Positions 6,922 to 17,123 are shown, counted from the stretch's first letter. The stretch: 64,000 bases of DNA from an uncultured Bacilli bacterium (GCA_910576925.1 CAJTKB010000005.1:4461-68460); one strand, 5' to 3'. Program-made: numbers and translations. Notes: generated from the letters alone by a model not told the origin.

Positions 6922-9234
6922 TTAATTATCAAAGAAATCATCAAAAAAGTCATCATCATCATCTTCATCTGATAAATCAAGATTAACCTTATCTTGAGAT
7001 GGATGTTCTTCTTTATCAATTATTGCATCTTTTATAACCTTATTATTATCTACCTCTACATTTGAAATACTAGAAGGTTTAGCTGCAATCTCGCTCTTAT
7101 TCTTTTCTTCTTCTGCATTTCTTCTTTCTTCTTCCTCAAGTTCAGCAATTTTAGCATCTATTTTCTTAACTAATTCATCTACATTTATTCCACCAGGAGA
7201 AGATGAAGAAGCACCAAATGGTGTATCTTTACTACCTCCCATATTAGATAGGCTTTGACTAAACATTGGTGGCATATCAGCATCTTTAATTCCAAATGGA
7301 TTAGAAATATCAGAAGTTGGTTTAGGTCTATTAGAAAGACCTGGTACCTCAGGAAGATTCATTGGCATATCAGGGGCACTAGGAAACTTAGGAAGTCCTG
7401 GCATAGATGAAGACATTCCACCCATACCTGGAAATCCTGGCATTCCAAAAGGACTAGGCATACCAGAACCAAGGAATGGTGAGTCACCCTTTTTATCAGC
7501 AGAATTCATCATCTCTTGTAATTGCTTCTTCTTTCTCTCCTTTACAAATTCCTTTAAATCAAATGTACATACAGGAACTTTTTCACGATTAGGATAACTT
7601 GCTTTAGGATAATTCTCCTTCCAATCAAGTTTATAATCAGGTGTAAAATGAGTCTTAAAAGGATTCATACGTAAACGCATTATAATAACATCATTTTCTT
7701 TCATATGTTGTAAATCTGATATTGTAACTAAAGGAGTCGAAGCTGTTTTATCATCCTTTTTGGATTTAACTTCTCCACACATTTTACTAATTTCTTCAAG
7801 AGCCTTAAGTTCTGTTGTAACAAGATAGATAAGATTACCACAGTTACCGCGTAAAGTCTCAGCATCTTCTTTACCATAAACACCATCAAGTTGAGCAAAG
7901 TTCTGAATAATCATTGTAAATCTAATTTGTCTAGAACGTGCTGCTGTAATCATTGTTGTAACATCTTTTAAAGGTGGCATATTGGCAAACTCATCAAGCA
8001 AGAAATTTGTTCTAACAGGAAGCTTACCACCATTTTCTTGAGCAACAGAAATCAAAGTTTCATAGATCTGTTTTAATAGAATTGTAACTAATGAGTGATA
8101 TGTCTTTTTTTCATCTTGTATAACAATAAATACAGCAGTTGGTTTTTTACCAATACTTTCTAAATCAACATCACTATGTGATAACATTTCAGATAAATTT
8201 TCACGAGAAGCGAATAACTTAATTTTCTGTTTAAAGACAGATAAAATACTTCCCTTAGTATCAGTAGGTGCATTAATTGTACTAGAAGCATTAATATAAG
8301 CTGTACTTGCAGGATCTTTTGCATTAAAGTATTCCTTTATAAAAGTAGTTCCACCAAACTTATCTTCACCAACATTACTCATAAGTGAAATACTATTAAT
8401 ATTGATTTCTTCTTCCTTAGCATCTTCAAAAAGTCCTAAAGCAAGTCCCGAAAAATAATCAGCTGACGTTTTCTCCCAGAAAGGATCAGCATTTTTATTA
8501 CTAGGATCATACAAAATATTTAAAGCAAGGTCATCTAGTAACTCAATAGCCTTATCCTGATTACCACTTTTATACATTTTATATGGTAAATCCATTGGAT
8601 TCCAAGCACTACCATTTTGTGGATCACGAAAGTTTAATAATAAGATTTGATATCCTTTAGCACGTAGCATCTCTGAAGTTTTTTCATAAATCTCACCTTT
8701 AGGATCAGTAATAACCATACTTTCTCTATGTTTAGCAAGTACTTTAACAGTTGGTAATATAACTGATTGAGTTTTTCCTGAACCAGTAGCACCAATTACT
8801 AAAGTATGATTTTCTCCATTATCTACATAAATTTGATCTCCCTTATAAATTAATGGAGTTCCACCAGCATTACTTTTATTTGCTTTAACATCGATTACTT
8901 CAACCGCTTTACTATTAATAATCTCTTTGTCCTTTGCCCATCTAGAATATCCTTTATCCTTCTTATCAGTAGTTATTCCTATACCCTTCTCAAATTCAAA
9001 TATAGTTGATTTTGCTCCCATCAAACAACCACCAAGAGCAAGAATAAAGAAACATATTGTACTACCAATATATCTAGATGAAAAGGCAGGAAGAGGATTA
9101 GGTCCTGCTAAATAACCATATTGTGCAAAACTAGACAAATTAACTACAGCTACTGCCACAATATATAATAAAAATATTGAAAATATTAACAACATCAATA
9201 AATCTTCTGAATCAATTCTAATCTTTAACTTCAT
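6922..9234 (-). CDS. virD4: VirD4/TraG-type coupling ATPase
   Basis: Type IV secretion coupling protein that would recruit substrates to the channel. Two N-terminal membrane segments (about 11-33 and 54-73), Walker A GATGSGKT at 148-155, ITDPKGEIYEKT soon after, and a Walker B-type FLLDEFANMP region near residue 410. The 770-residue length exceeds many relatives because of a long tail: a Met/Pro/Gly-rich stretch (about 590-690), a glutamate-rich helix (EEEERRNAEEEK) and a very acidic end (DEDDDDDFFDDFFDN). Such tails often contact substrates, which is inference here. It lies 45 bases downstream of the 257-residue gene within the locus. Because no relaxase is visible, protein rather than DNA may be the cargo. 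Confidence 0.9.
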   Translation of the reverse strand: MKLKIRIDSEDLLMLLIFSIFLLYIVAVAVVNLSSFAQYGYLAGPNPLPAFSSRYIGSTICFFILALGGCLMGAKSTIFEFEKGIGITTDKKDKGYSRWAKDKEIINSKAVEVIDVKANKSNAGGTPLIYKGDQIYVDNGENHTLVIGATGSGKTQSVILPTVKVLAKHRESMVITDPKGEIYEKTSEMLRAKGYQILLLNFRDPQNGSAWNPMDLPYKMYKSGNQDKAIELLDDLALNILYDPSNKNADPFWEKTSADYFSGLALGLFEDAKEEEININSISLMSNVGEDKFGGTTFIKEYFNAKDPASTAYINASSTINAPTDTKGSILSVFKQKIKLFASRENLSEMLSHSDVDLESIGKKPTAVFIVIQDEKKTYHSLVTILLKQIYETLISVAQENGGKLPVRTNFLLDEFANMPPLKDVTTMITAARSRQIRFTMIIQNFAQLDGVYGKEDAETLRGNCGNLIYLVTTELKALEEISKMCGEVKSKKDDKTASTPLVTISDLQHMKENDVIIMRLRMNPFKTHFTPDYKLDWKENYPKASYPNREKVPVCTFDLKEFVKERKKKQLQEMMNSADKKGDSPFLGSGMPSPFGMPGFPGMGGMSSSMPGLPKFPSAPDMPMNLPEVPGLSNRPKPTSDISNPFGIKDADMPPMFSQSLSNMGGSKDTPFGASSSSPGGINVDELVKKIDAKIAELEEEERRNAEEEKNKSEIAAKPSSISNVEVDNNKVIKDAIIDKEEHPSQDKVNLDLSDEDDDDDFFDDFFDN

Positions 9235-9278
9235 AAGATACCACCCACTTTCAAAAATGTATTATATCATTAAATCTT

Positions 9279-10052
9279 CTAATTAGAAATAATTTCTTTA
9301 AATTTCTCGTTTTTATAGCGATATAATATCACATCTTTACCTAAATTACTATAATATGAGCAATTTATCATAAGATAATTTTTATTATCTAATTCTAATA
9401 TATTAGATACATATGGTTTACAAGTATTATCCAAAGAATTATTATCATATACTTTTTCATATATCATACTAATTTCATTATTATCAACCAAAAATATAAA
9501 TCCAAATGCCTTAGTACTATCATCTTCTGAAAAAACATTAGATATTGTATAAATTTGTTCCTCTACAGAATCACGATCTATATCTATATTAATAACATTG
9601 TTAACAGTTAAATTAGTAGTTACAATATCATATTTAGAAAAAACAGCACTAATGTAACTATCAATATTATTAGTATTCTTATCAAAACTTCTAATATTAT
9701 ATTTTAAGTCACTACTAATTCCTAACTTATTAGAAAAATCTAAATTTGCTTTTTTCTTATTGTTATCCATTAAATTCCAAACACCACTATAAATTAAATA
9801 ATACTTTCCAAGTCCTTCACTTTCATCATAAATATCAAACAAATTCCAATTATAATTTGCCCTATTATTAGTCGGAATATTTCTCCATTCTTTATTTTTA
9901 TATACAAATAAAGCATCATTTCCCACAGCTAAATTAATATAATTATTTACTCCTCTACCCTTATCTTTCTTAAAAAAGAATACAAAGAAAATAACAATAT
10001 AAATAACAGCAATAATCAAAATAATATTATAAATTTTTTTATTCTTTTTCAT
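9279..10052 (-). CDS. Membrane-anchored extracellular protein of unknown function
   Basis: 257 residues: a short basic tail, one membrane helix (about 7-27), then an extracellular domain rich in Asn, Asp, Ser and Tyr with two late cysteines (NTCKPYVSN and MINCSYY) that may form a disulfide. The pattern INIDIDRDSVEEQIYTISNVF followed by KAFGFIFLVDNNEI resembles beta-strand repeats of surface proteins, but I do not recognise a family. Its start has AAGGAGA, and it lies ten bases after the wall hydrolase gene and just before virD4, so it belongs to the secretion locus. A VirB8-like role was considered (one membrane helix plus a periplasm-type domain), but I see no motif for it. Confidence 0.5.
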   Translation of the reverse strand: MKKNKKIYNIILIIAVIYIVIFFVFFFKKDKGRGVNNYINLAVGNDALFVYKNKEWRNIPTNNRANYNWNLFDIYDESEGLGKYYLIYSGVWNLMDNNKKKANLDFSNKLGISSDLKYNIRSFDKNTNNIDSYISAVFSKYDIVTTNLTVNNVINIDIDRDSVEEQIYTISNVFSEDDSTKAFGFIFLVDNNEISMIYEKVYDNNSLDNTCKPYVSNILELDNKNYLMINCSYYSNLGKDVILYRYKNEKFKEIISN

Positions 10053-10061
10053 ATCTTCTCC

Positions 10062-12290
10062 TTAACCAACAGTATAATAAAGTATTCTTGAAGTGTTTTT
10101 CCATTTATAAACTTTCCACATATCATTAGAATTACTACCATTTGGTGGATCAGGATCCATTATTTTTATAGTATCACCATTAACAGATTCAATAGCAACC
10201 CAATGCTGACCATCGTCTCCCATAACTTCTGCAATAACAGCATAATTATTATTAACTACTTCTCTAATAGTAGATAATTTCTGAGCTTTTGACATACCTC
10301 TAAGTTCTATATTATTGCCAAACTTAAATGATGGAACAATTTCTGTAACTTTTCGCCATTGTAGAAATGCTCTATTATCAAATCCACCAACTGCACTTAA
10401 TGAAGTAGCAAAAGTACCTGGATCTAACTCTCCACTTATTGTAGTTTGAGCATTAAATTTTTTTACTAACATAGCAATAGAAGTAGACATACAACCCGAA
10501 CTACCAACAGTCATATTAGTATTACCAAGTTTTATATTAGACCACTTAGGATCTTTTTGACGCCATGTAGTATAATCTCCTGTAGAAGAAACACAAGAAC
10601 TAGAACTTGTAATATCCCACTGTTCTAGATTATACTTTCTGATAGTATTTGTAATCTTAGATACATAATTAACATCTGTAGCATATCCTGCTTCTTTTAT
10701 ACGCTTTATTTGCTCATATGGATCTGTTGCTTGAGCTACTCCATGTCTAACATAGGTTCCTCCACTAACAAGAAGTGCTGAATGATCAAGTATTGCTTCC
10801 TCCACATTTTTAAATTTTTTAAAAGAAGACATAATAGTATATACACTACCACTACTTGTATTCTCTTGAGTAAGTACAGGTTCTGTACAACTTCCATCCC
10901 AAGTTGAAGGTGAAAGAATGTCCTTAGAACATTTAATTCCAAACAAATTATTAGAATCTGCTGTAGGAGTATGCTTACCCCACCCAGCTTCGATAATAGC
11001 TTGTGCTATAGTAACTGATGCAAAAATACCTGTTTGAGCATATGCCTGATTAGCAATAGGACCAATAATATTAAAAAACTCTTCTTGACTAACAGTTTTA
11101 AATATACTAGCTTGTGTATCACCATTAATAACACAAACTCCGCCTCCACCTTTACCACCAACAATATTTTTATAATCTTCAAGATAAGTAAATACTTCAT
11201 CAGTTGCTTCCGCACATTCTTCTTTATCTAAATATTTAGGAAAAAATCTATTTTCTAAATAATTTCTAGCTGTACTCTCATTATAATTATATCTACAATT
11301 CTTTTCACCGTTTTCATCCTCTTCCTCACATGCTTCATCAAATAAATTATCAGCAATTTCACGAATTAAGGATTTTGTCATATCAGAAGGTTTAAATTTG
11401 TTACTTCTTGATGCCAATATATGATATATTCCTCCAATAACATCAGCAGAAAAATTTTTTCCATTAGATTGATATTCTTGTTGCACTTCTAATATATTGT
11501 TATACATCTCTTCTAATTTCTCGTCCCCACCTGAGGCTCCTGAAACATCTGCTTGATTACCAGCTGAACCAATTCCAATAAGTGTCAAAAATCTACTTGC
11601 CGCCATTAAAGGGATTGATAATGCAAATATAAAAAAAATAAATGGTATAACAAAAGCAGCTACATAAATAACTATCTTTTTAGTAAAGAAACTTTTAGTT
11701 TTACTTGAAACTTCTTTTTTATTCTCTTTCGAGTCATTATCCTGATTTGTACTAGAAATACCCTCTTTATCATTTTTAGAGCTTGTCCTATTAACATATA
11801 TATTTCTAATATTTCTAGCAAAATTATTTTGTAATTGCTCATTCAGTTTATTATCATTTTTTTCTCTTTCTCTATCAGCATTTGACTTTGAAGGTTGTGC
11901 AATATCTGTATTACTATTAAGGTTTCGCTTACCAACATTATCATCTTTTACTTTTGAATTTTTACTAGTTCCTTTATCAAACAACTTATTTCTATTAGGA
12001 TTCTTCATTGACAAAGCCCCATTAGCTGCATTTAAAGCCCCTAAATCATCTGCTTTTTTAGCAACTTTTCCAAAAGTACCACCAGTAGCAGTATTAAGAG
12101 CTTTTCCTGCTTTTTCTTCCGCTTTATCAATTTTTTTACCCGCTATAGGAGCCTTTTTAAGAGAATCATATACTCTTCCACCTTGGCCTCCTGTTAAATA
12201 GTCAATTCCTCCTTTAGCAGCAACGCCTGCAGCCTTTTTTGATGTTTCATCCTCTTTACGTTTTTGACTACTTTTTTCTTCATTGTTCAT
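10062..12290 (-). CDS. Bifunctional wall hydrolase of the secretion locus (glucosaminidase plus C39-like peptidase)
   Basis: 742 residues. The first 200 are basic, low-complexity and cytoplasmic (Lys/Asn/Ser-rich); one membrane helix follows (206-231). Outside there is a helical region, then a glucosaminidase domain (about 400-540: GIFASVTIAQAIIEAGWGKH, NNLFGIKC), then a C39-like peptidase domain (about 575-740) with Cys in GSSGCMSTSIAML, His in GQHWVAIESV and an Asp in IMDPDPP. Gram-positive type IV secretion systems use such two-domain hydrolases (VirB1-like role) to open peptidoglycan for the channel; here the usual NlpC/P60 or CHAP partner is replaced by a C39-type domain. It lies between the VirB4 and VirD4 genes, the position typical of that enzyme. 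Confidence 0.85.
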   Translation of the reverse strand: MNNEEKSSQKRKEDETSKKAAGVAAKGGIDYLTGGQGGRVYDSLKKAPIAGKKIDKAEEKAGKALNTATGGTFGKVAKKADDLGALNAANGALSMKNPNRNKLFDKGTSKNSKVKDDNVGKRNLNSNTDIAQPSKSNADREREKNDNKLNEQLQNNFARNIRNIYVNRTSSKNDKEGISSTNQDNDSKENKKEVSSKTKSFFTKKIVIYVAAFVIPFIFFIFALSIPLMAASRFLTLIGIGSAGNQADVSGASGGDEKLEEMYNNILEVQQEYQSNGKNFSADVIGGIYHILASRSNKFKPSDMTKSLIREIADNLFDEACEEEDENGEKNCRYNYNESTARNYLENRFFPKYLDKEECAEATDEVFTYLEDYKNIVGGKGGGGVCVINGDTQASIFKTVSQEEFFNIIGPIANQAYAQTGIFASVTIAQAIIEAGWGKHTPTADSNNLFGIKCSKDILSPSTWDGSCTEPVLTQENTSSGSVYTIMSSFKKFKNVEEAILDHSALLVSGGTYVRHGVAQATDPYEQIKRIKEAGYATDVNYVSKITNTIRKYNLEQWDITSSSSCVSSTGDYTTWRQKDPKWSNIKLGNTNMTVGSSGCMSTSIAMLVKKFNAQTTISGELDPGTFATSLSAVGGFDNRAFLQWRKVTEIVPSFKFGNNIELRGMSKAQKLSTIREVVNNNYAVIAEVMGDDGQHWVAIESVNGDTIKIMDPDPPNGSNSNDMWKVYKWKNTSRILYYTVG

Positions 12291-12346
12291 ATAATCACCT
12301 ACTTACATCAATAGGGTCATAATATCCCCCTTAAAAAATATCTATA

Positions 12347-14137
12347 CTATAGTCCTCCACCACTACCAAATGAGTCCAACTCATCATTTGTAATAGCAAC
12401 ATTAATTTGCATTCTACGATTTCCACAAACAAATAAAGCTTCTCCTTGTGAATAACGTTTTATAGAGTCCTTTTCACTATCATTTAAATCAATAAGTTTA
12501 GCTAAATCTTCAACAGCTTGTTTTTTAAGTCCCATAACTAAGTAATAAGAAGCATTATCAAAAATAGCTTTTCCTTGTGTAATTACAGATGGATCTGAAA
12601 AGTCACTTGGTTGCTGTGTAATTATCATACTAGCAGTATTATATTTTCTAGCACGTCTTTGAATTTGGGCTAAAAAGTCAGCACCTAAGGCATTATTATC
12701 ACCTAATATTACGTGTGCTTCATCTACCATTAGTATAGTATTAATTGAAGGATTTAAGCACAAACTCCAAGCATATTTCAAAATATTAAAGAATAAAGCA
12801 TTACGAACATTACTATCACTATTCATTAATTCTTTTATATTAAATACCATAAAATCACTATCAGCAGCAAGAGTAGTATGACCATCGAAGTAGAATTTTA
12901 ATTCCTTAGTAATAGGCCTAATTTTTAATTCAAGACGCTCTAAAATATCACGCTCTTGTGTCTGCTCAGTAAGAGACATTAATCTACCTTTAATAGTTGC
13001 ATAAACATCAGTAAATGTTGGATAATCTTGCGAAGTAAAGCGAGAAAAATCTGTATTATAATCAATTCCAAATCTTCTATAAGTATCTTGTACTATTTCA
13101 CTAAACATAGTAAGAACATCTTCCTGTACTGAAGGATCATAATATTTAAGAAATGCTTTTAAAGTTTGAAGTGTTCTAGTAAGAACAGTATACCCAAGTC
13201 CTTGACGAATTTCTTCTTCATCAGCATCAATTACTACTTCTAAAGGATTTATTAGTCCAAAACTTCCACCTTTACCAATATCAATAGTATCTCCCCCAAA
13301 AGTTCTAGTAATATCACGAAGTTCATCTTCAGGATCAATCGCAATAATTTGACAACCATTTCTAATATGAGTACGAAGAAGAAGTTTAGCAGCTGTACTT
13401 TTTCCTGATCCACTTGTACCTAAAATAATCATATTAGCATTATTTCTATTACTTTCTTTTTTAACTTGATATAAAAACTGATTAAATAAAACTACTCCTC
13501 CAGAAAAATCTACTCCAAGTAAAGTTGAAAGCCCTGGATCTTTTATACTATCAAATATAAATGGATACATCGCCGCAATTGTTTGACTTGGCATAGGTGT
13601 ACCAATTCTTTCTTCAACATCTTGTTTTGGAAATATTGGAAGAATTGATTTTAAAACTTTTTCTTGTTCAAATCTTAAAGGAATTGCTCTAAGTTCCATT
13701 GCATCTAAATAATTTCTTACATTAGTTTTCATAAGTTCAAGTGTTTCTTTAGTATCACTCGTAATCATAATATGCATTTGAAAATCAAATATCTGAGCCT
13801 GACTAGCAGCAAGCATAGATGTAAAATATTGCAAGCTCTCAGCATCTTGTCTTAATCTTTCTTTGGTAGTTAAATCCTTTTCATCTTTATATCTATCTTC
13901 TAAATCAGCTACTTGTTTATTTAACATCTTAGACATTGCATAAAAAGGAACAGGAATATGTTTTACTACGATTTTTATTCCTGGCATACTAGTAAGAGTA
14001 GATAAATATCCTGGCATAATATATTTAGGATATGATATTACAGTTAAAATTGTGGCATACTTATCACTTATAAAAAAGTCACTCAAAGAGAAATTTAATC
14101 CTTTTGGAGCAAGTTCACTCTTAATACTTATACTCAT
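12347..14137 (-). CDS. virB4: VirB4-type secretion ATPase, C-terminal subunit
   Basis: 596 residues with Walker A GTSGSGKS at 240-247, a MVDEAH Walker B box about 225 residues later and the QQPSDF segment typical of VirB4/TrsE ATPases. These power assembly and substrate movement in type IV secretion. Its start (APKGLNFSLSDFFISDKYATIL) matches a point inside ordinary VirB4 proteins, and the missing N-terminal domain is encoded by the preceding gene, whose TGA overlaps this ATG (ATGA). The two products together have about the length of a normal VirB4 (near 780 residues). The split with tight coupling looks like a natural gene fission and not an error, though sequencing data would settle it. Confidence 0.9.
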   Translation of the reverse strand: MSISIKSELAPKGLNFSLSDFFISDKYATILTVISYPKYIMPGYLSTLTSMPGIKIVVKHIPVPFYAMSKMLNKQVADLEDRYKDEKDLTTKERLRQDAESLQYFTSMLAASQAQIFDFQMHIMITSDTKETLELMKTNVRNYLDAMELRAIPLRFEQEKVLKSILPIFPKQDVEERIGTPMPSQTIAAMYPFIFDSIKDPGLSTLLGVDFSGGVVLFNQFLYQVKKESNRNNANMIILGTSGSGKSTAAKLLLRTHIRNGCQIIAIDPEDELRDITRTFGGDTIDIGKGGSFGLINPLEVVIDADEEEIRQGLGYTVLTRTLQTLKAFLKYYDPSVQEDVLTMFSEIVQDTYRRFGIDYNTDFSRFTSQDYPTFTDVYATIKGRLMSLTEQTQERDILERLELKIRPITKELKFYFDGHTTLAADSDFMVFNIKELMNSDSNVRNALFFNILKYAWSLCLNPSINTILMVDEAHVILGDNNALGADFLAQIQRRARKYNTASMIITQQPSDFSDPSVITQGKAIFDNASYYLVMGLKKQAVEDLAKLIDLNDSEKDSIKRYSQGEALFVCGNRRMQINVAITNDELDSFGSGGGL

Positions 14138-14688
14138 ACAGGTATCACCGTCCCAAAATTAGTATCCATTCCCCCATTTAAGAAATTATTAATAATTACT
14201 CGCAAATCTTCATTACTAGTTTGACTAGCATTAAGCCCACATCCAGCAAGTCCATTTATTAGTAATCTAATCTTTCTTTGTAATTCATCATCCTTCTTCT
14301 CTTTAAATAAGATATAATATTCAGTATCTACTACATTATTATTAATAAAACTATTAGCTTTCTCTATATCTTGAGAAATTAGTTTACGAATAGCAGGAGA
14401 GGTTGATTTATTATATTGTAATTGCAACTGTGACATATAAACAGATATATCAACAGGTCTATCAGCAACAACAAGCCAAAATTCAAAATCTATCATATTA
14501 TAAAAGTTCTTCAAGCTAATCAAAACACTACTTTGCATATCCTGATCAAGTATAAATATATTACGAGGAGTTATTTTAACACCAGTAACTTTATATTTAT
14601 CATCCGTTATAATCATTCCATTTTGTATTGCTCTAATAGGCAACCAATTTTCTGTAAATGGACTTGTATTATTTTTTGTCTTTTTCAT
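14134..14688 (-). CDS. VirB4 N-terminal domain as a separate protein
   Basis: 184 residues from the ATG at 14688, which gives the usual VirB4 start (charged residues, then FTENWLPIRAIQNGMIITDD, KYKVTGVKITPRNIF). An upstream TTG at 14754 is open in frame but lacks a ribosome binding site and would overlap the preceding gene by 86 bases. There is no P-loop; in one-piece VirB4 proteins this domain contacts the membrane complex. The gene overlaps the PrgI-like gene by about 20 bases and the ATPase gene by 4 bases (ATGA), so all three are probably translated together. See the next gene downstream for the ATPase half. Confidence 0.75.
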   Translation of the reverse strand: MKKTKNNTSPFTENWLPIRAIQNGMIITDDKYKVTGVKITPRNIFILDQDMQSSVLISLKNFYNMIDFEFWLVVADRPVDISVYMSQLQLQYNKSTSPAIRKLISQDIEKANSFINNNVVDTEYYILFKEKKDDELQRKIRLLINGLAGCGLNASQTSNEDLRVIINNFLNGGMDTNFGTVIPV

Positions 14689-14986
14689 CGCTAATTGCAC
14701 ACCAACCTTTCCATATATATCTTTGTCTATGGGAAAAAAATTCAACTGCCTCAATAATTATTACCAGCATATTATGATAATTTGGCACTGGTATTACCAA
14801 ACAACAACAAACAATAGCAGGACTTAGGGCAAATACTACTAGCCCTGTAGAAGTAAGTGGCACAAGTAACATAAATAATACAGTTAAGCTTACTCCTGAA
14901 CCTAAAATTATCAAATCGATTGTTCTAAAAAGTCCAAAGATAAGTTCTCCTTTTTTTGTATTAGCAGGTATTAAATATTGATTCAT
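14669..14986 (-). CDS. PrgI-like (VirB3-type) membrane protein
   Basis: 105 residues. Short polar start (NQYLIPANTKKGELIFGLFR), two adjacent membrane helices (about 27-46 and 50-70), then a soluble tail with FFSHRQRYIWKGW. This layout, and the place directly before VirB4, fits the PrgI family of Gram-positive type IV secretion systems, the counterpart of VirB3, which docks VirB4 at the membrane. The family call rests on layout and gene order more than on conserved residues. Its 3' end overlaps the VirB4 N-terminal gene. Confidence 0.7.
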   Translation of the reverse strand: MNQYLIPANTKKGELIFGLFRTIDLIILGSGVSLTVLFMLLVPLTSTGLVVFALSPAIVCCCLVIPVPNYHNMLVIIIEAVEFFSHRQRYIWKGWCAISDEKDKK

Positions 14987-15015
14987 TATATATCACACCC
15001 TTTTTTATTCTATAT

Positions 15016-17103
15016 CTATTTATTATTCTTTTGTTGAGAAAATCTATCATTTTGTTCATTCATAGAATTTCTTCTCTTAGTAGCAGCAAGTCTAGTCTGC
15101 ATAGTATCAATAGTCTTATTAACACTATCTCTATCATCAATTTTAGTAACTCCACCGAATTTAGTAGAACCCTTCATCTCTGCATCACGAATAAGATCCT
15201 TTAATACACTATCATCATAATGTCCTGCAACTACTTCTCTTAGATAAAAATCTTCATTATTTTTAAGTAAAAATCCTTTTTGCATCTCTGCTTGTTGAAC
15301 AGTAATAGTTTGATTATGCCCAGTATTATCTACAAAGCTAACAACATCACTACCTGCAGCTTTTGCCTGTTCAATTGCAGCAATAAATGATTTATAATTT
15401 GCTCTAATTGCATTACCAGCATCATCAGTTATACCAGTATCTCCATATGTCCAATCTTGTTTAACCATTTCTCCAGACATACGAGATTTAACAGCTTCCA
15501 AAGCAGCCTTATGAGCTTCCATACCAGCAATTTCTCTTTTTAGAATTTCGGCCTGTGATTCACCAAATAAATCACGAGATAAACTAGAGCCTAATCTACC
15601 AAGACCAGTAGAACCAGCATGCCCCATTGCAAGCTGAGTAGCATTTCTTTGATTTATTGCATTAATTGTCGCTCTACTTTGATGATCTTTAGCACCAGAG
15701 GCTGAAACAAGGCCAGTTCCCACACCAGATACTGTACCAGTTGCTGCAGACATTACTGCTCTTATTCCACTAGTACTAGATCTAAGACTATTAGCAATTC
15801 TTCTTCCTACATTTTTAATATGTTGTCCATCATTTTCTTCAATCAATCTCTCAGTTTCAGCATTTCTAGTAGCAGTTGCTGCTCTACTTGCTTTAAATGA
15901 AGCTGCCGCCATACCAGGCATACGCATAGCAATTGATCCAACAGCCATCATCTTACCAATACCACTAAAGAATCCTCCAGTATATTTCATACCCATAGAT
16001 TCAACTACAAACTTTGGAAATTCCTTTGCGAAAAAGAATAGAGCTATAATTATGATTACATATGTAAATTTACCAACCATACCAGAAGAAACTGATATAA
16101 TAATTCCATTAGTTACAAATTCATCTAATAAGAATATAATGAAAAATACAACTATAAGTCTTAAGAACAAATCAATAAATGTCTTACTAACAGTTTTTCC
16201 CCAAGTATTTAATGAATTATTATCATTTTTAAAATCTACACTTCCTATAATTGGTACAGGAGCTATTAATCTTAAAATAGCAAGTTTTAAGGCACGTATA
16301 GCAACATCTAATGTAAAACCTATCATAATTATTATCATAATTATAGCAGATACAGTTGATAAAATATATGTATAATTAAATAAATAACCATCATCACAAT
16401 GTTCTGTTACTAAATTAAGTATTTCAGTTGTATCATTAGTAGTAAGATATGTATTAATATAACTATCATATTTACTATCAGAACACATTCTATTATTACC
16501 ACCAAAATCAGTTGCATTTTCTTTTCCATGGGCCATATTTACAGTTATAAAACTCTTTAACACAACAGCTGCTAAATTATTACCCGCATCTTTCATAGAC
16601 TCATTACTAGCTAAATCAGATCTTACACTTTCACCATTTCCAAGTACAAGTTTGGCAAGAGTATTGTCAGAAAGTATTCTATTTTGAAGTTCATATAAAG
16701 TTCCAAATAATATACCATTATTATTAAGTTGCGCTTCATAACTACCATCAGCAATATCAGTATCTGGAATATTTAAAGGAACAATCATTATAAGAAGAAT
16801 TAAAGCTATAATGATTTTAGAAACAAGTTTACCTGCACCACTTTTATTATCTGTTATTTTATCTGGATTTACTATACCACTTATTAAAGTAACTGCAAGT
16901 CTAAAAACTATAGCAATTCCTAATATTAGTTGTATTCTACTAAACAATACTTTTATTGTTTCTCCACTGATTAAAGAAGAACTAGCAACATTGAAAAATA
17001 TTTGATAAATAAAGCTTATTAGAGAATAAACAACTTTATCAATCGCTGCAAAAAGTTCTAAAAATAAACTTCTAAACCATGAATATTTAGTACTATCAGA
17101 CAT
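15016..17103 (-). CDS. VirB6/TrbL-type polytopic channel protein
   Basis: 695 residues: about six hydrophobic segments in the first 370 residues (around 60-80, 92-110, 250-272, 315-335 and 340-362, plus a weaker first one), including a loop with paired cysteines (NRMCSDSKYD ... EHCDDGY), then a long soluble tail rich in Ala, Gly, Arg and Glu (about 380-695). Polytopic proteins of this shape form the inner-membrane channel of type IV secretion systems. The start has a strong AAGGAGGTGG site. It lies between the VirB2-like genes and the PrgI-like gene, a normal order for the class. The long tail is predicted helical and cytoplasmic; its role is unknown. Confidence 0.8.
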   Translation of the reverse strand: MSDSTKYSWFRSLFLELFAAIDKVVYSLISFIYQIFFNVASSSLISGETIKVLFSRIQLILGIAIVFRLAVTLISGIVNPDKITDNKSGAGKLVSKIIIALILLIMIVPLNIPDTDIADGSYEAQLNNNGILFGTLYELQNRILSDNTLAKLVLGNGESVRSDLASNESMKDAGNNLAAVVLKSFITVNMAHGKENATDFGGNNRMCSDSKYDSYINTYLTTNDTTEILNLVTEHCDDGYLFNYTYILSTVSAIIMIIIMIGFTLDVAIRALKLAILRLIAPVPIIGSVDFKNDNNSLNTWGKTVSKTFIDLFLRLIVVFFIIFLLDEFVTNGIIISVSSGMVGKFTYVIIIIALFFFAKEFPKFVVESMGMKYTGGFFSGIGKMMAVGSIAMRMPGMAAASFKASRAATATRNAETERLIEENDGQHIKNVGRRIANSLRSSTSGIRAVMSAATGTVSGVGTGLVSASGAKDHQSRATINAINQRNATQLAMGHAGSTGLGRLGSSLSRDLFGESQAEILKREIAGMEAHKAALEAVKSRMSGEMVKQDWTYGDTGITDDAGNAIRANYKSFIAAIEQAKAAGSDVVSFVDNTGHNQTITVQQAEMQKGFLLKNNEDFYLREVVAGHYDDSVLKDLIRDAEMKGSTKFGGVTKIDDRDSVNKTIDTMQTRLAATKRRNSMNEQNDRFSQQKNNK

Positions 17104-17123
17104 AACCCCACCTCCTTATATAC

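Noticed and set aside
9279..10052. A VirB8-like protein
   Set aside because: One membrane helix and an outside domain fit, but no NTF2-like pattern or conserved motif was found.
14688..14754. A longer VirB4 N-terminal start at TTG 14754
   Set aside because: No ribosome binding site, and it would overlap the PrgI-like gene by 86 bases; the ATG at 14688 gives the family's usual beginning.
16052..16375. A 107-residue plus-strand frame in the VirB6-like gene
   Set aside because: It is the complement of the membrane helices of the VirB6-like gene.
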